Shown here one piece after another: positions 1-12,192 of a stretch of 64,000 nucleotides of DNA. Position numbers and translations under genes: made by a program. Within the stretch, counting starts at the first letter, position 1, and every line of letters starts with the position of its first letter. The stretch is from the NCBI GenBank assembly GCA_030549335.1, contig CM060188.1:40947696-41011695 (forward strand), given 5' to 3'. The notes beneath the pieces are model-generated. The model did no database searches. It saw only the letters and a list, made by a program, of their open reading frames with translations, and was not told where the DNA came from. This DNA comes from Pontederia crassipes. Taxonomy: Eukaryota; Streptophyta; Magnoliopsida; Commelinales; Pontederiaceae.

Positions 1-1125
1 AGGATACTATGGATTCTTCGTGGCTTCTTCCTACAGCTTTCACATCATGTTGTTTCGTTTCCCTTTCTACGTTTATATTTGCATTATCATATATTTATTT
101 TTCCACGAATTTGATTTTCAACACTGAGGATAGTGTTGAGTTCAAGCTTGAGGGAGTTTGCATTTTCATGCATCATGCTTATCATCTTATATTACATGCA
201 TACGTTCTTATCATGTTTTATCTATTATTTGCATATTCCATTTGCATCATCTCGAAAATAATAAAAAAATTTCATATCATTCTTTCTTATGTCTTAATAT
301 TTTCTTATTTTCAAACATTATTCAAGGACACCCTGCTAATTAACGAAATTCGAAGCACTATTATTTTATCTTATATCGCCTTAGTATTGAGTATTTGGAA
401 AGTGAATGTTGCTAAGTAGAACTATGAATATTTGGACGGCAAATTCTTGTTCATGCTCTTTTCTTTTATTTTTCTTTTGTCTTGATAATAATTGCCTTTT
501 TGTTGAACATGTAAGCGTTTATTGAGCTTATAGTAAAAAGAAAGAAAATAAAGTACGAAATGAGATAAGAGGGTTAGTTGAACCCCAACAAAATAAAATA
601 AAGAAGTACAAAAGTGTTATTCGGAACCTTGGTGTGTTCGGGTGATTAGATCCGTAGGGGATTCTTGCCTGGTGACCTAAGGGAAACTGCTCTGGGATCC
701 GTCGATCAAAAGCTCATTTCATGGACCACCTTGTGCAATATGGAGAAGCACATAAGTACCAAATCAACAAAAGAAAAAAAAGTACGAATGAAAATATCAA
801 CAGTTTTAAAATGAAGAAGTTTTAAAGCGAAAATACATAACCTCGGTATACACTTATGTTTTCAACATTGAGACTCTTATTTGATATATTGTATATTTTC
901 TTACATGAGCTGAACTTGGATGAGTTTAAATATGTCTAATATTCAAAAATTCTACAAGGCTAGGTCACTAGAATGATGGTAAGATACTTTGACGATCGAT
1001 GTATAAAATTTAATGCTAAGAAAAATAGTTGACTATCAGGGTGGAAGCGATGATTGACCTTCTTGGTTGGAGCTTTGCCTTGAACATTGCTTGAGGACAA
1101 GCAAATATCTAAGCTTGGGGGAGTT
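1..1125 (+). mobile_element. 3' internal region of a Tat/Athila-like LTR retrotransposon
   Basis: Non-coding sequence leading into an LTR. Two polypurine-tract-like stretches are visible, a G-rich AAGCTTGAGGGAGTTTG near 144-160 and AAGCTTGGGGGAGTT at 1111-1125; the second sits directly before the LTR start TGACGC. The phrase 'gaggacaag...aagcttgggggagt' is typical of the 3' end of plant Tat/Athila-type Ty3/gypsy elements (recognised from memory). No gag or pol reading frame was found; the open frame at 9-419 has no recognisable domain. The 5' part of the element lies outside the window. Confidence 0.6.
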
Positions 1126-2849
1126 TGACGCATGCAAAATATAACATATAATTAGACATGCATTTAATCTCATTTCGAATTATTTTCTAATAGCAATGCA
1201 TAATTTTATGGGCTTATTTACATTAATTCTACAAAAATGAAAATCTATCACAATGTTGTATTTTATTGTCTAGAGAGCAAGGAAATTGAATTACGAAGTC
1301 AACGGAGAAAACCACACTCAAATCAGAGTTCAAATGAAGTCAGAAAGTGAAAAATAGTAAAGCAAGGCTGAAATGACATACTAACGGGCCGTGAAGGGAT
1401 TTTAACGGGCCCATGATAGGGCTGTGAAACTCATTAACAGGCCGTTAGAAGTCGCCCCGAGCCACGGCCGTGACCAGGCCTTCACGGGCCGTGAAATCCA
1501 TGTTTTCAACACTGTAAGGATCGTGAAAACCCTCTCACAAGCCGTAAAAACCCATTTTCAATCTGATTCGAACTATGTGTACGTCGTTAAATCGCCATAA
1601 CCACTCGTGATGAAGCCCATATTCGACTTTTAGATGGATTTTTGGAAGAACTTGAAGTTCACAAGGATTTATACTCATATTATATGATCCTAGAATGATT
1701 TGAAAACATATTATGGATCAAATCTCAAAATTTAACAAGGCCAAGATTTCAGAACAAATTCAACTTCGAATTTTCCTTGTTTTGAATATGAAAAGGTTTC
1801 TGTTTCTTCTCCGATCACATGGAAACTCAAACCCATATAAATAGAGGCCTTCTACGGCCAGAAGAAAGTATGCTAGGGATGCTAGGGCCTGCAACCTATT
1901 CTCCAAAGCCAAGAACGTGAAAAGACTCAGAAGGATCGTTGACAAGATTTCTACTGAATCGACTCAAGACGAGAATTCAACGACAGTTCATCGGTGATTT
2001 CCGAAAGAATATTATCTGTTCTACTTAATGTTGAGATGATTTTAGGCTTTGTTTATACATCTTTCTATCTTCTGTAATTCAGATACTTTAGTTTTCTTTC
2101 AGTTTAAGACTTATGTAATAGTTTTAATCGAGAAGGTAAACTATTAAACATTATTTTATAATCGATTAAAGTTTAGTTTTCTTTCGAATATGCATGCTAT
2201 TATTAGTGCTTTTCTAGATATTAATTGTATTCTTTAGTTAGCTATTATCCTTATATGAGTAGTTACTTTTGACTGCATGATTTTCTGTGAAATTGATTAT
2301 TGATTTTTAAGTCCAAGTAATGCATATCACAACTAATAAGATCCTTGAAGGAATCTTAGCTATGGGATCTATTAATCATTACTATGTTATGGGTGATAAT
2401 AGTTTAGAGACTACATTTTAATGCATCTTAATCTCAAGTTTGATTAGATTATGATCCATGACGAAATAGTCTTAATCTATTTTGAATTAAGATAGATCAC
2501 TTGATCCTAAGCGGAAATTAATAATTTGAGTAGACTCTAATCCTTTGTTAGAAACTAATTTGTCATCTTTGATCAATTCAGTTTGTCTACAATTTCATTT
2601 ATCATCCTAAGCCCTATGCATCAGTAGATTAGATTAGATTAGTTTAATTTAATTTTAATCTTTGCTTTCTGAAATTTTATTTTCTGCAACTTCTTTTTAC
2701 CCAAACTTTATGTCATCTCTTATTAGCCTCTGAGATTCGTTTAGTTAAGTAAATTAATTCCTCATGAGTTCGACACTCTACTCTTACACTTTATTACTTG
2801 TGCGACTAGTGCACTTGCTAGCATTTAATTGTTATCAATTCTCGCATCA
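1126..2849 (+). mobile_element. 3' LTR of the Tat/Athila-like retrotransposon
   Basis: Begins TGACGCATGC directly after the G-rich tract at 1111-1125 and ends ...CTCGCATCA, giving TG...CA termini with a partly inverted end (TGACGC / GCATCA). Length is about 1.72 kb. A cluster of ACGGGCCGTGAA-like motifs lies at about 1383-1560. The element sits inside another retroelement: the base after 2849 starts ACTATGATTTTAG, and the intact version of that host sequence reads ...GATCACTATGATTTTAG near 5357-5372. ACTAT at 2850-2854 is therefore the likely right target-site duplication. A second, antisense scrap of the same LTR family lies at 9747-10247. Confidence 0.65.
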
Positions 2850-4206
2850 ACTATGATTTTAGTGATGCCACAAAACTAACTCAACTTGTCCTCATGAACA
2901 TGGTGTTCGGACTATCCCCGAAGAAATTATAAATCTGAGTTACCATCCATTTAGAAAGTACAAAAAAGTATAAGGATGTAATCATGAGCCTGGGTTGCGA
3001 TCTATTTGGGAAGTACACAGATGTATAAGGATGAACAAATAGTAATGACATGAAACATGAAGATACAAAAGTATGTTCTAAGTACTCAGTATGTCAATGT
3101 GAAAAACGTAGAGCATTAGAAATCTTATGAAAAGATTATGCATGACGTTAAGAATTCTATATAAAGATAACCTTACCTAGGAACACAATTCTATCTAATG
3201 ATGTAAACACTAATCCTAATGATCTTTATGATAATGTATAATGATTATATGATTTATAATCAATTGTGTCCATTAGGATGATGATTGCTAAAGATGATGG
3301 ATTATATTCAATGACACTTTGTGATGATCATCGATCTTGTAAATCGATGTACTTGATTTTTAATGACCCCTATGATAAATTTCTTCCACCATGCTAGGCT
3401 ATGCCATTGATGATCTTAATGATCTACATGATCACCATCCTATAATAAAGAAATGATCCTATGATGATGATGATGTATCTTTTGATGCCAAATAATCAAT
3501 CTTCTTGATTTTCTCGTGATGTCTCATGGTTGTATAATTAATCATATCATATGCTACCTTAATGACTCTTAGTATTAGGATCGGCGATGAACATGTCATA
3601 TGTTCAAGAGTATGATGATCACTTTTGTGGAATCAATCATGAGACAATACTTTGTCTTCCACACATCGATGTTTATCAATTATATGTCATTTGCAAGGTT
3701 TCCTATCCATATGACACGTTACAAGAAAACTTTTATTTATATCATGATGATGCTTATTTTCATTCTATATGATGATGACATCCTTATGATTATTGTCTAG
3801 TATCATGATCTTATGGTTATTTCTATCTTTCTTCCATACTAAGTTGCAAAACTCATAGGAAGGTTTTTTTCTGCATGTTCTTAAATACATGACCAAATCT
3901 TAATAATGAAGGTGGCCAACGGTGACAGTTCGAGCTCGTAGGTGACTGCACATGGGTATCTTGAGTTTTTTAGTTTGATGTACTAATTTTCTTTTGGACT
4001 CATATGAAGTTTTTTATCAATCTTTCGCATATTATGATGTCACACTGGTGTTATTATTTAATGTTGATTAGTCTTCCACTTTTATCGAAGTCGAGTTGAC
4101 CAATCAAAGTCTTTTTTTTGTTAATATAATGTACACATAAAGATGACCCGTAGCGTCCTCGAATCGTACTCTACCACGTAACAGAGTGCGATTTGAGGGC
4201 ATTATA
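2850..4206 (+). mobile_element. deleted chromovirus-like element copy: internal part fused to an LTR end
   Basis: 2850-3704 matches the internal region at 5358-6643, with one internal deletion (after about 2927 the match jumps to the counterpart near 5905). From about 3705 the match switches to the last 500 bp of the LTR at 9242-9746. The join reads 'gtttcctatccatatg', where the two parents read 'gtttcctttgag' and 'cccctatccatatg', so only 3-4 bases (CCT) are shared. This is what a deletion by short-homology end joining leaves. The LTR end is GAGGGCATTATA at 4195-4206, followed by a primer-binding-like site. There is no coding capacity. Confidence 0.65.
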
Positions 4207-7200
4207 GTTAGGTATCAGAGACTAAAGTTATGACATTCTCATGTCCTAATGTATGAAGTCATGATCCATGTGCAAGTGCCACGAGCAGTCACCACGCCAC
4301 CTGATGTAAATTCAAGTAAGTTATGTCTTCCACTCATAAACTAATATAGGATATTTGATTATGATGACGACCTTTAACTCGTGATATTTGATTATGCTAA
4401 TGTAGGATCTTATTGATTCTTAGAATTCCTTCCTAAATTATACAAATTCACGATGATTAACGATGAAGTACTCTATGAATGTCGAATGATCCTAGGATGT
4501 GACAATTGACATGCCTCCTATGGCCTCTTCATATTTGTTCATATCACACTTACATTGTCCATCCTGCTAAAATAAGAAGTATTGATTCAATGATTTGATC
4601 AAATAAACATCAAACATAGATCATAGTAAAAGTTATTAATCTATATTGATCTTGTAAAGATGATGATCGATATGATTTCATTATCAATCTTACGAAATCA
4701 TATGATGATGTCACTACCCATAATTAATGGACAATGCTCTTAGTGATCCTATTGATCCTTGTATGACATAAGCTACATTTAAGGATGATGACTCTATAAA
4801 AATAATTTCATACTATAAAGTATATCTAGTGATACAAATGACGATGGAAGATAAGATCTTTTCTTCACATCAGTTAGAAATTCTTAGGAAGATTATGATG
4901 AGATTCTAGTGTCAATTGATTTTTCACTTAACATGTATAAGTACTATGCAAGAAGAAGAATATAGTTACCAATACCTAAGTGAACCAAAAGTTATAATTT
5001 GAGATGGGGTGTCATATCGACCTCCATTCAAATATGACCCTGGTTTCAAAGGTTCCATAATGCATGAACTGATGAGGTCAAATTTAGTAACTTTAAGACA
5101 ATGAGTTTATGAGATCGAGGATCTCATGTTTAAAATGTTGCACTTCTTTTGTAAAGAAGAATGATGACTCTATGAATTTAGAAATTGATTAACTAGTTGT
5201 TAAATAAAATAACCATCAAGACACAAGTATTCATTTCCATGTATAGATGACCTATTGAAGGCTAGCAAGTTCTCCAAAGTTGACCTATGAAATGAGTACC
5301 AATAGCTTCGGATTACTGAAGAAGATATGATGAAGATAATTTTCATGTCAATGTATGATCACTATGATTTTAGTGATGCCACAAAACTAACTCAACTTGT
5401 CCTCATGAACATGGTGTTCGGACTATCCCCGAAGAAATATAAGGAACATATGAGTATTGGTACCGATGGTATTAAGATAGCATAAATTCACACGAAAAAA
5501 AGTGAATTATGACTGAAGAAGTATACGATGAAACAGTTATCTTAGGAAGTCAAATAAATTGTGGTATTATCTTTAATAAATCAGGAAGGATTTTGAGATT
5601 GTCGTATTACCCTAAAATGAAACACTACCTATATGAAGTCCCTAAAAGATTTAGAGTTCCTCATAAATTATCACTATGATAAGACGAATTCTATTCCACA
5701 TGCACTCAAACACAAGAAGGAAGACTCGTTGGGCTTCAATGAGGCTGCGTGAATATGAAATGACGAAGGAACTAAGCATGAGAAACTCAAATGATGAAGT
5801 CCTAAAAAGATTAGTACTTGATGAATAACATAAGCTTGGGTTGTGGTCCATTTGGGATTGTGTCTTATAAAGATATATATATATATATGAATATTATAAA
5901 TATGGGTTAGGATGTAATCATGAGCCTGGGTTGTGATCCATTTGGGAAGTACACAGATGTATAAGGATGAACAAATAGTAATGACATGAAATATAAAGAT
6001 ACAAAAGTATGTTCTAAGTACTCAGCATGTCAATGTGAAAAACGTAGAGCATTAGAAATCTTATGAAAAGATTTTGCATGACGTTAAAAATTCTATATAA
6101 AGATGACCTTACCTAGGAACACAATTCTATCTAATGATGTCAATGCTAATCCTAATGATCTTTATTATCATATATAATGATTATATGATTTATAATCAAT
6201 TGTGTCCATTAGGATGATTATTGTTAATGATGATGGATTATATTCAATGACACTTTCTGATGATCATCGATCTTGTAAATCGATGTACTTGATTCTTAAT
6301 GACCCCTATGATAAATTTCTTCCACCATGCAAGGCTATGCCATTGATGGTCTTAATGATCTACATGATGACCATCCTATAATAAAGAAATGATCCTATGA
6401 TGATGACGTATCTTTTGATGCCAAACAATCAATCTTCTTGATTTTCTCGTGATGTCTCATGGTTGTATAATTAATCATATCATATGCTACCTTAATGACT
6501 CTTAGTATTAGGATCGGCGATGAACATGTCATATGTTCATGATTATGATGATCACTTTTGTGGAATCAATCATGAGACAATGCTTTGCCTTCCACCCATC
6601 GATGTTTATCGATTATATGTCATTTGCAAGGTTTCCTTTGAGACCATGTATAGGATACCATACTGCTTACCTACATGTAGGAATAAGGTAAGTGAAAAGA
6701 AGTTTCTAAATGCCAAAAAGTTGAGATAGACAAAATGAACATGCCAAGAAAGTTGAACGGATATAAAGAGGATGAAGACAACTCAGACATGATAAAATTT
6801 TATGCCAAAAAAGACTGATGTAGATGAATTTTTAAACCTAATGATAAAGTTGTATGAAAGGTATCTCCAACCAAGTTTTTTTTTCCACTAAGAAGGTGTT
6901 TGATCCATATCACTCATTTGATTAAATTGAAGTGTGTCCAAATGATGTCATGTCATGACATCTCAAGTTTCTCATGATGATTAAAGCTGATTTTGCTCCT
7001 AAAAGTTTTAATTGATCCCTTGTGACCAAAAGTTAGGATGTTAGGTTAAGGAAGATATACGATGAAAAAAATGATTTAAATAAAGAAGAGTTTAAAATCT
7101 CATATGAGGCAAATCTCTAATTGACATATGGATGATTTAAATAGTAACACATTATTGTGTTGGCTGAAGTAGATCTTATTTCTCAATTATAGCAAGGGCA

Positions 7201-7487
7201 AAATAAAAGATGAACCATATAATGAAGGAAAAGATGAAAGAAAATGTTATATGATGAACGGACCCTTGCCCTAAGGTATATTATGGTAAAAGGACTCATT
7301 GTCCTAGTGCATATGGTAACGGAAAGACCATGTCCTTAAGATGATGAAGATGGAACGATGATGAACAAATGCTTTTCTAGGTGTGTGATGGACCATCGCA
7401 CGAATTGACCAAGGAGTTTTCTTCTGGTTAGTAAGCTCCTACCCGATGACTAAATTCGATGATGAATTTTATTTTAAGGATTTATGA
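4207..7487 (+). mobile_element. internal region of an old chromovirus-like Ty3/gypsy element, no intact gag-pol
   Basis: Starts with TAGGTATCAGAGAC at 4209-4222, close to the initiator-tRNA-Met primer-binding site (TGGTATCAGAGC), and ends with 'aattcgatgatgaatttt' and a purine-rich stretch before the LTR start at 7488. The same layout, and several hundred bases of similar sequence, recur in the younger element at 31163-35091; for example the 'gcctgggttg(c/t)gatccattt' phrase and the text after the primer site. No frame longer than about 70 codons is plausible, and frameshifts and stops are everywhere. It is a dead element, clearly older than the copy at 28875-37368. Confidence 0.7.
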
Positions 7488-9746
7488 TGTAATGCTCGAG
7501 ATTTTATCAGGATTAAAAGAAAAGAAAAGAAACTAAAAAGGGAAAAAGATAAAATCTGGATTAGATTTGAGGAAGAGTTCATTTTCAACCATAACTCTAA
7601 ATCTCCTCCTATAAATATGAGGTCAAATCAAACAAATCAACCCTTTACTTTTTCCCCACAAGCTGGCCCTAGTTTCCTCTCATTTTCATGCGTCTCTCTC
7701 TCCCTCTCTCACGCTGGGCTGCTGACGCCAATAGAAGGGCAATCGGGAGACGTGAACAACAATGACAACGTACCTGGATAGAGAAGAATGTCCAGAAAAA
7801 GAGGAAGAAGAAGAATAGAGTAAACAGTTTCTTGGACAGAAACTTGTAAAGTATGGAATTAGGGTAGATTCTTCCTAGAATTATGATTTTAGACTCGAAG
7901 CATGTCCTAGTTGATGCCTGGTTATAGTAGAATATTGTATGATGATGATTTGTACTGGCCATCATCGAAAAAGGACTATCGAAACACGAACTGCGCATCC
8001 GCGTAGTTTCTGCATAAGAGGAACTCGGCTCAGATTCACCTTGACTTGCCCCGGGTAGGTCCATGCTCGGACTGAGTTCGATGGAAGTCGGTCGAGTTTG
8101 TCATTGTCACGAGCGTGAAGCTCTGCAACAAAGAAGAACCGGACCCGGATTGATGACGACCTGGCCCGAGCAGTTCCACGATGAAGTCGCGCTCGGCCGC
8201 GACTTCTGTCGAGCCGATCGACCTGCTAAGTATGAACCCGGCCCGGGTATGACCTACATCCGGCCCGGGCCATGTCCTGATTTCCTCCAATGATGTCCTT
8301 ATGAATTCGGCCCGAGTTTCACCCGACTCGACCCGAGTTATAACTTGATTAAGCAGATTTTTATGATCTTTTGGCCCCTGATTCAAGTGTGTAATCCTGA
8401 TCTAAATTGTGATATGATTATGTTATTTACGTCCTTGATAATGATTATGTCTATTATGACTTTATGATAATGTAATTTAGATCTAATCAAATCTATGGCG
8501 ACACTTATCCATATCCATCGATCTTGATCTACTTTATGATGATAATGATTATAATGTTCATATATTTCTTATTTCTCTCCATGATCCTATCTCGTAGCTC
8601 TGATTAAGTCATATATCTAATGATGATTATTAGAACCCTGATCAATACGATTCGTTGATCATTTCTTATGATGACCAAATCTTGATCAGGATCCTTACAT
8701 CCTAATAAAGATAAAGTAAAAACTGCAACATAAAATATGAAAAACATTAAATGGAGAGCTCTTTTTATGATGGACTGATTATGATCAGGTATGGGCTGAC
8801 TTCGGTCAATTATGTGCTGACTCTGGTCGGTTATGGGCCGACTACGGCCAGTTATAGGCTGACTTTGCCAATTATGATGATGATGATGGATGGGTTGAGC
8901 CAGGTCTCCCTGTGGGTTGAAATATACTTCACTATAAGTCAAAGATGAATAATAAGATGACGAAAAAAATGAAGCATATTAATAATAAAATTTCTTTATG
9001 ATGATTATTGACTCTTGCCACACTTATGATGATCTTTTCATGATCTCTTGATCTATTATTAATATGATCTAAAAAAGATGATTCAATTCATGATTTTTTA
9101 TCTTTATACAATTATCTCTCAAGATTCTTTATATGATGATGATCTCATAATCATGATGATTGGCGCTTGTCACTTAAAGATGATTTATCCTGATCTTATG
9201 ATTCCAAGAAGATGACATTTTGATCTATGAATTTGGATCCCCTATCCATATGACACGTTACAAGAATCCTTTTATTTATATCATGTTGATGTCTATTTTC
9301 TTTCTATATGATGATGACATCCTTATGATTCTTGTCTAGTATCATGATCTTATAATTATTTCTATCTTACTTTCATACTAATTGCAAAATTCATAGCGAG
9401 ATTTCTCCCCTGCATGTTCTTAAATGCAGGACCAGATCTTAATAATGAAGGCAGTCAATGGTGACAGATCGAGCTCGTAGGTGACTGCACATGGGTATCT
9501 TGAGTCTTTCAATTTGATGTACTAGTTTTCTCTTGGACTCACATGAAGTTCTTTATCAGTCTTTCGCATATTATGATGCCACACTTGTATTATTATTTAA
9601 TGTTGATTAGTCTTTCTCCTTTATCGATGTCGAGTTGACCAGTTAAAGTCTTCTTTTTTGTCAATATGATGTATACGTAAGAATGATCCGTAGCGTCTTC
9701 GAATCGTATTCTGCCACGTGACGGAGTGCGATTTGGGAGCATTATA
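7488..9746 (+). mobile_element. 3' LTR of the old chromovirus-like element
   Basis: Begins TGTAATGCTCG and ends GATTTGGGAGCATTATA. This is a decayed form of the TGTAAC...GTTACA ends seen in the younger LTRs at 28875-31162 and 35092-37368. Length (2.26 kb) agrees with those. C-to-T type decay of the ends (GCGTTACA to GCATTATA) fits methylation-driven ageing. Inside are a GC-rich block at about 8045-8345 with repeated GGCCCGGG / CCCGACTCG words and a 21-bp tandem repeat at about 8787-8870. Confidence 0.7.
8787..8870 (+). repeat. 21-bp tandem repeat, about four units, inside the old LTR
   Basis: Units read TATGGGCTGACTTCGGTCAAT, then variants with TGTGCTGACTCTGGTCGGT, TGGGCCGACTACGGCCAGT and TAGGCTGACTTTGCCAAT. 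The period is 21 bases, so both strands stay open in phase and give repetitive peptides that are not genes. Confidence 0.75.
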
Positions 9747-10247
9747 TTAAAACCATCCAAAACTCTTTCAACTTTGAATAAATATGTTTTCTAATCATCC
9801 TAAGGCTTAGGATAAAGTTTGGGTTCAACTTAGATTTAAAATTTCCAAGAAAAGTCGAAGAAATTTCGAAAACAGCCTTCGTAACGGCCCATAACATAAA
9901 TTTAACAGCCTTTACAATGCCTAAATCTGATTCTAACTCAAAACGGGGCCTTTTAACGGGCCATAATGGGCTGTTCACGCCCCTGCTATTACGGCCATTA
10001 CGGTCATATAACGACTCATTATATTCAATTCAGCCTTAATAGTCTTCACTAATTTGCACTTTTTGACTTCATTTTAACTCTGATTTGAGCATTGTTTGTT
10101 TACGTAGATTCCTGACTCAATTCTCTACAATCAAACATATAATTTGGATAGATTTCTATTTTTATAAAATTAAAAGAAATAAGGTCAAAAAATTATGCAT
10201 GCTACATGAAATGAAATCAAAATGTGATTAAATGCATGACTAATCTA
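9747..10247 (-). mobile_element. antisense fragment of a Tat/Athila-like LTR
   Basis: Read on the minus strand, this segment matches the LTR at roughly 1150-1740: 'catgcatttaatc' near the start, 'atgcataattt', 'ctcaaatcagagtt', 'aatgaagtca(a/g)aaagtg', then the ACGGCC/GGGCCGT motif cluster. It is truncated at 9747, flush with the end of the old chromovirus LTR, which suggests that element landed in or next to it. A TA microsatellite starts at the other end. Confidence 0.7.
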
Positions 10248-11083
10248 TATATATATATATATAAAGCTGATGCTTCATGAGGCTTCACATTGCAGGATTG
10301 AAGTTTATCTATTTTTTCAAATGTTGTAAAATTTTTACACATTTCAATATTAACATGCAAGCAAGGTGTAACCTCCAATTATTTAATCCATACCTCTATC
10401 GTGTAACTCCTCCACGATTATTTAATATTATTATTTAACTTTCAACAATTTTTTATTATTTTTTGTGAGTATCCAAAACGTTTGTAGTCGGCAAGCATTT
10501 GACAAAAGGCATTACAATGCATTCCATAACTTTCCCCGTGTATGCCCCACTCAATCACTCACTAAAAGAATTAACTCTAAACAAGTCTTTCCTAAAATAA
10601 AATAATAAATACTATATGACTCTTCCACTTTCCAACTTTACTCTCCCTCCGTAAATTTTACATCCTCGGCTCCCGTATCCTTCATTTTTCCATTTCTACT
10701 TTAGTCATTTTGTAACTGAAAGATTTTTAGCAATGACATTAAGAATGGAATATAAATGGTGAGTGCAAACTTAAATTTTCATATTAATAATAATTATGGA
10801 TTAGTGGGAAATTTTTTGTTTCAGGAAGACGAAAAGGCCTTAAAAGGAGGAATCGTTCCTGCCAGTTTCGTTCAATGGAGAGACTCCATACTGACAATAC
10901 TCAGTTCCCCGACGAAATAGTAGTCTTCATACCGGCATATCGAGTTCCCCAGCGAAATAGTAGTGACCCACCTTATTCTTCATCTTCATCTCTCGTCGTT
11001 CGTCGCTTCTCCTCCATGTCCAGTAATCTACCTTATTTTACGACTTCTTCATCGTCTTATTTTACTACATAACACATGTGGCT
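10248..11083. other. intergenic, AT-rich; possible upstream part of the CCT relict
   Basis: A short TA run (10248-10264) is followed by unremarkable AT-rich DNA. From about 10830 base composition rises. 10875-11072 is open on the plus strand but the serine-rich translation has no domain I recognise; it may be eroded sequence of the CCT gene. Confidence 0.35.
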
Positions 11084-11334
11084 ATGGAGCTGCTTGCTGC
11101 GGCAACAAGGATGGATCGGGAGGCGAAGGTGGTGAGGTACAGGGAGAAGTATAAGAACCGCAGGTTCGAGAAGAGAATGTGCTACACGTTGCACAAGGCG
11201 TACTAGGAGGTGCACCCGAAAATCAAGGGCAATTCGTGAAACGGGCCAAGGTGGGGTGCATCTACTCATTGGCAGCGAAGGCCTTGGCCGCGGTTATGGT
11301 GGATGACGACTACGCTGTGGTTCCCTCCTCTTGA
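11084..11334 (+). pseudogene. CONSTANS-like CCT-domain gene, 3' end relict
   Basis: The plus-strand translation from 11111 gives MDREAKVVRYREKYKNRRFE, then KR...HKAY, a clear match to the CCT motif (REAxVxRYREKRKNRxFEKxIRYxxRKAYAE) at the C terminus of CONSTANS-like and related flowering or light regulators. It is broken twice. A TAG stop at 11204-11206 replaces the residue after KAY. A one-base loss at about 11231-11232 shifts the frame; beyond it the other frame reads FVKRAKVGCIYSL and ends in DDDYAVVPSS before TGA at 11332, which resembles the usual CONSTANS tail (VDxIYS..., GVVPSF). No B-box zinc fingers were found upstream, so only the last exon seems to be present. It is probably a transposed or retro-copied fragment. 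CCT identity is strong; assignment to the COL group rests on the tail. Confidence 0.8.
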
Positions 11335-12192
11335 GCCACAAAAGCTAAAATCTGAGTTCGGTGCTTCTCGAGAGGGATCTGTGTAGACTATTTGGTTACA
11401 TGTCCTCTTTTATTGGAAATACATGCATGGCTAAGCAGCTCTGGCTTGTAGGTACTTTTTATGATAATGAATTTTCACGATGATCTAATTAATTGAATAT
11501 GAAGAGAGCATCACCATAATTTATTTAATTTGGATAAGACACAAATTTATTATGTGAATTTGTGTTTCTTTTATTTTATCTTGCCTAATGATTTAACAAT
11601 TAAAATATTTAAAGTTCAAGCAACTAGGTTGTTCGTTTCAAATACCTTTTATATATTATAAATGGAGATAATCTTCATAATAAATATGCCTTTTCTCCAT
11701 TTGCAATACTTATTTGTCATTTACTTCTGTTTATTTATCTTTTCCCTCTTTTCCTAATGATATATGATCCCATGCATGCAACCCTATGCGATTAGTTAAC
11801 TTATTTTAATTAAACAATATGACTTATGTAATGATTGATTATTAAACAAATAAATAATAATTTAACTATTCCATTTTATCAATTAGTTATTATTTATTAA
11901 TTTATGTTCCCTCCTTTTTCCAAAAATGTTACACAAATATGATTAAATAAAAAGTCGTCATTACATTAAATCCCTTTAAATTAATCTTTATTACTACATC
12001 AACGACCGGCCAATGTGTAATTGGTGGTGGGGTGGGCCCATCAATTTTACCCTTAATATATAAAAATTATATATGATTTATTTAAGATTGAGTAAAGCAT
12101 CCCCTAAATTAAGTTTTCATAAAATAATATTTAGATATGTATATTTCATAAATATGTGTGTATTATTTTTATTATCTTTATATTATAAAATT
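11335..12192. other. AT-rich intergenic sequence
   Basis: No frame, RNA gene or repeat structure was recognised. Many short A/T runs and TATA-like words occur, none next to a gene. Confidence 0.5.

Noticed and set aside
7669..8386. Overlapping minus-strand frames of 131 and 116 codons
   Set aside because: They lie in the GC-rich part of an old LTR, overlap each other and have no domain.
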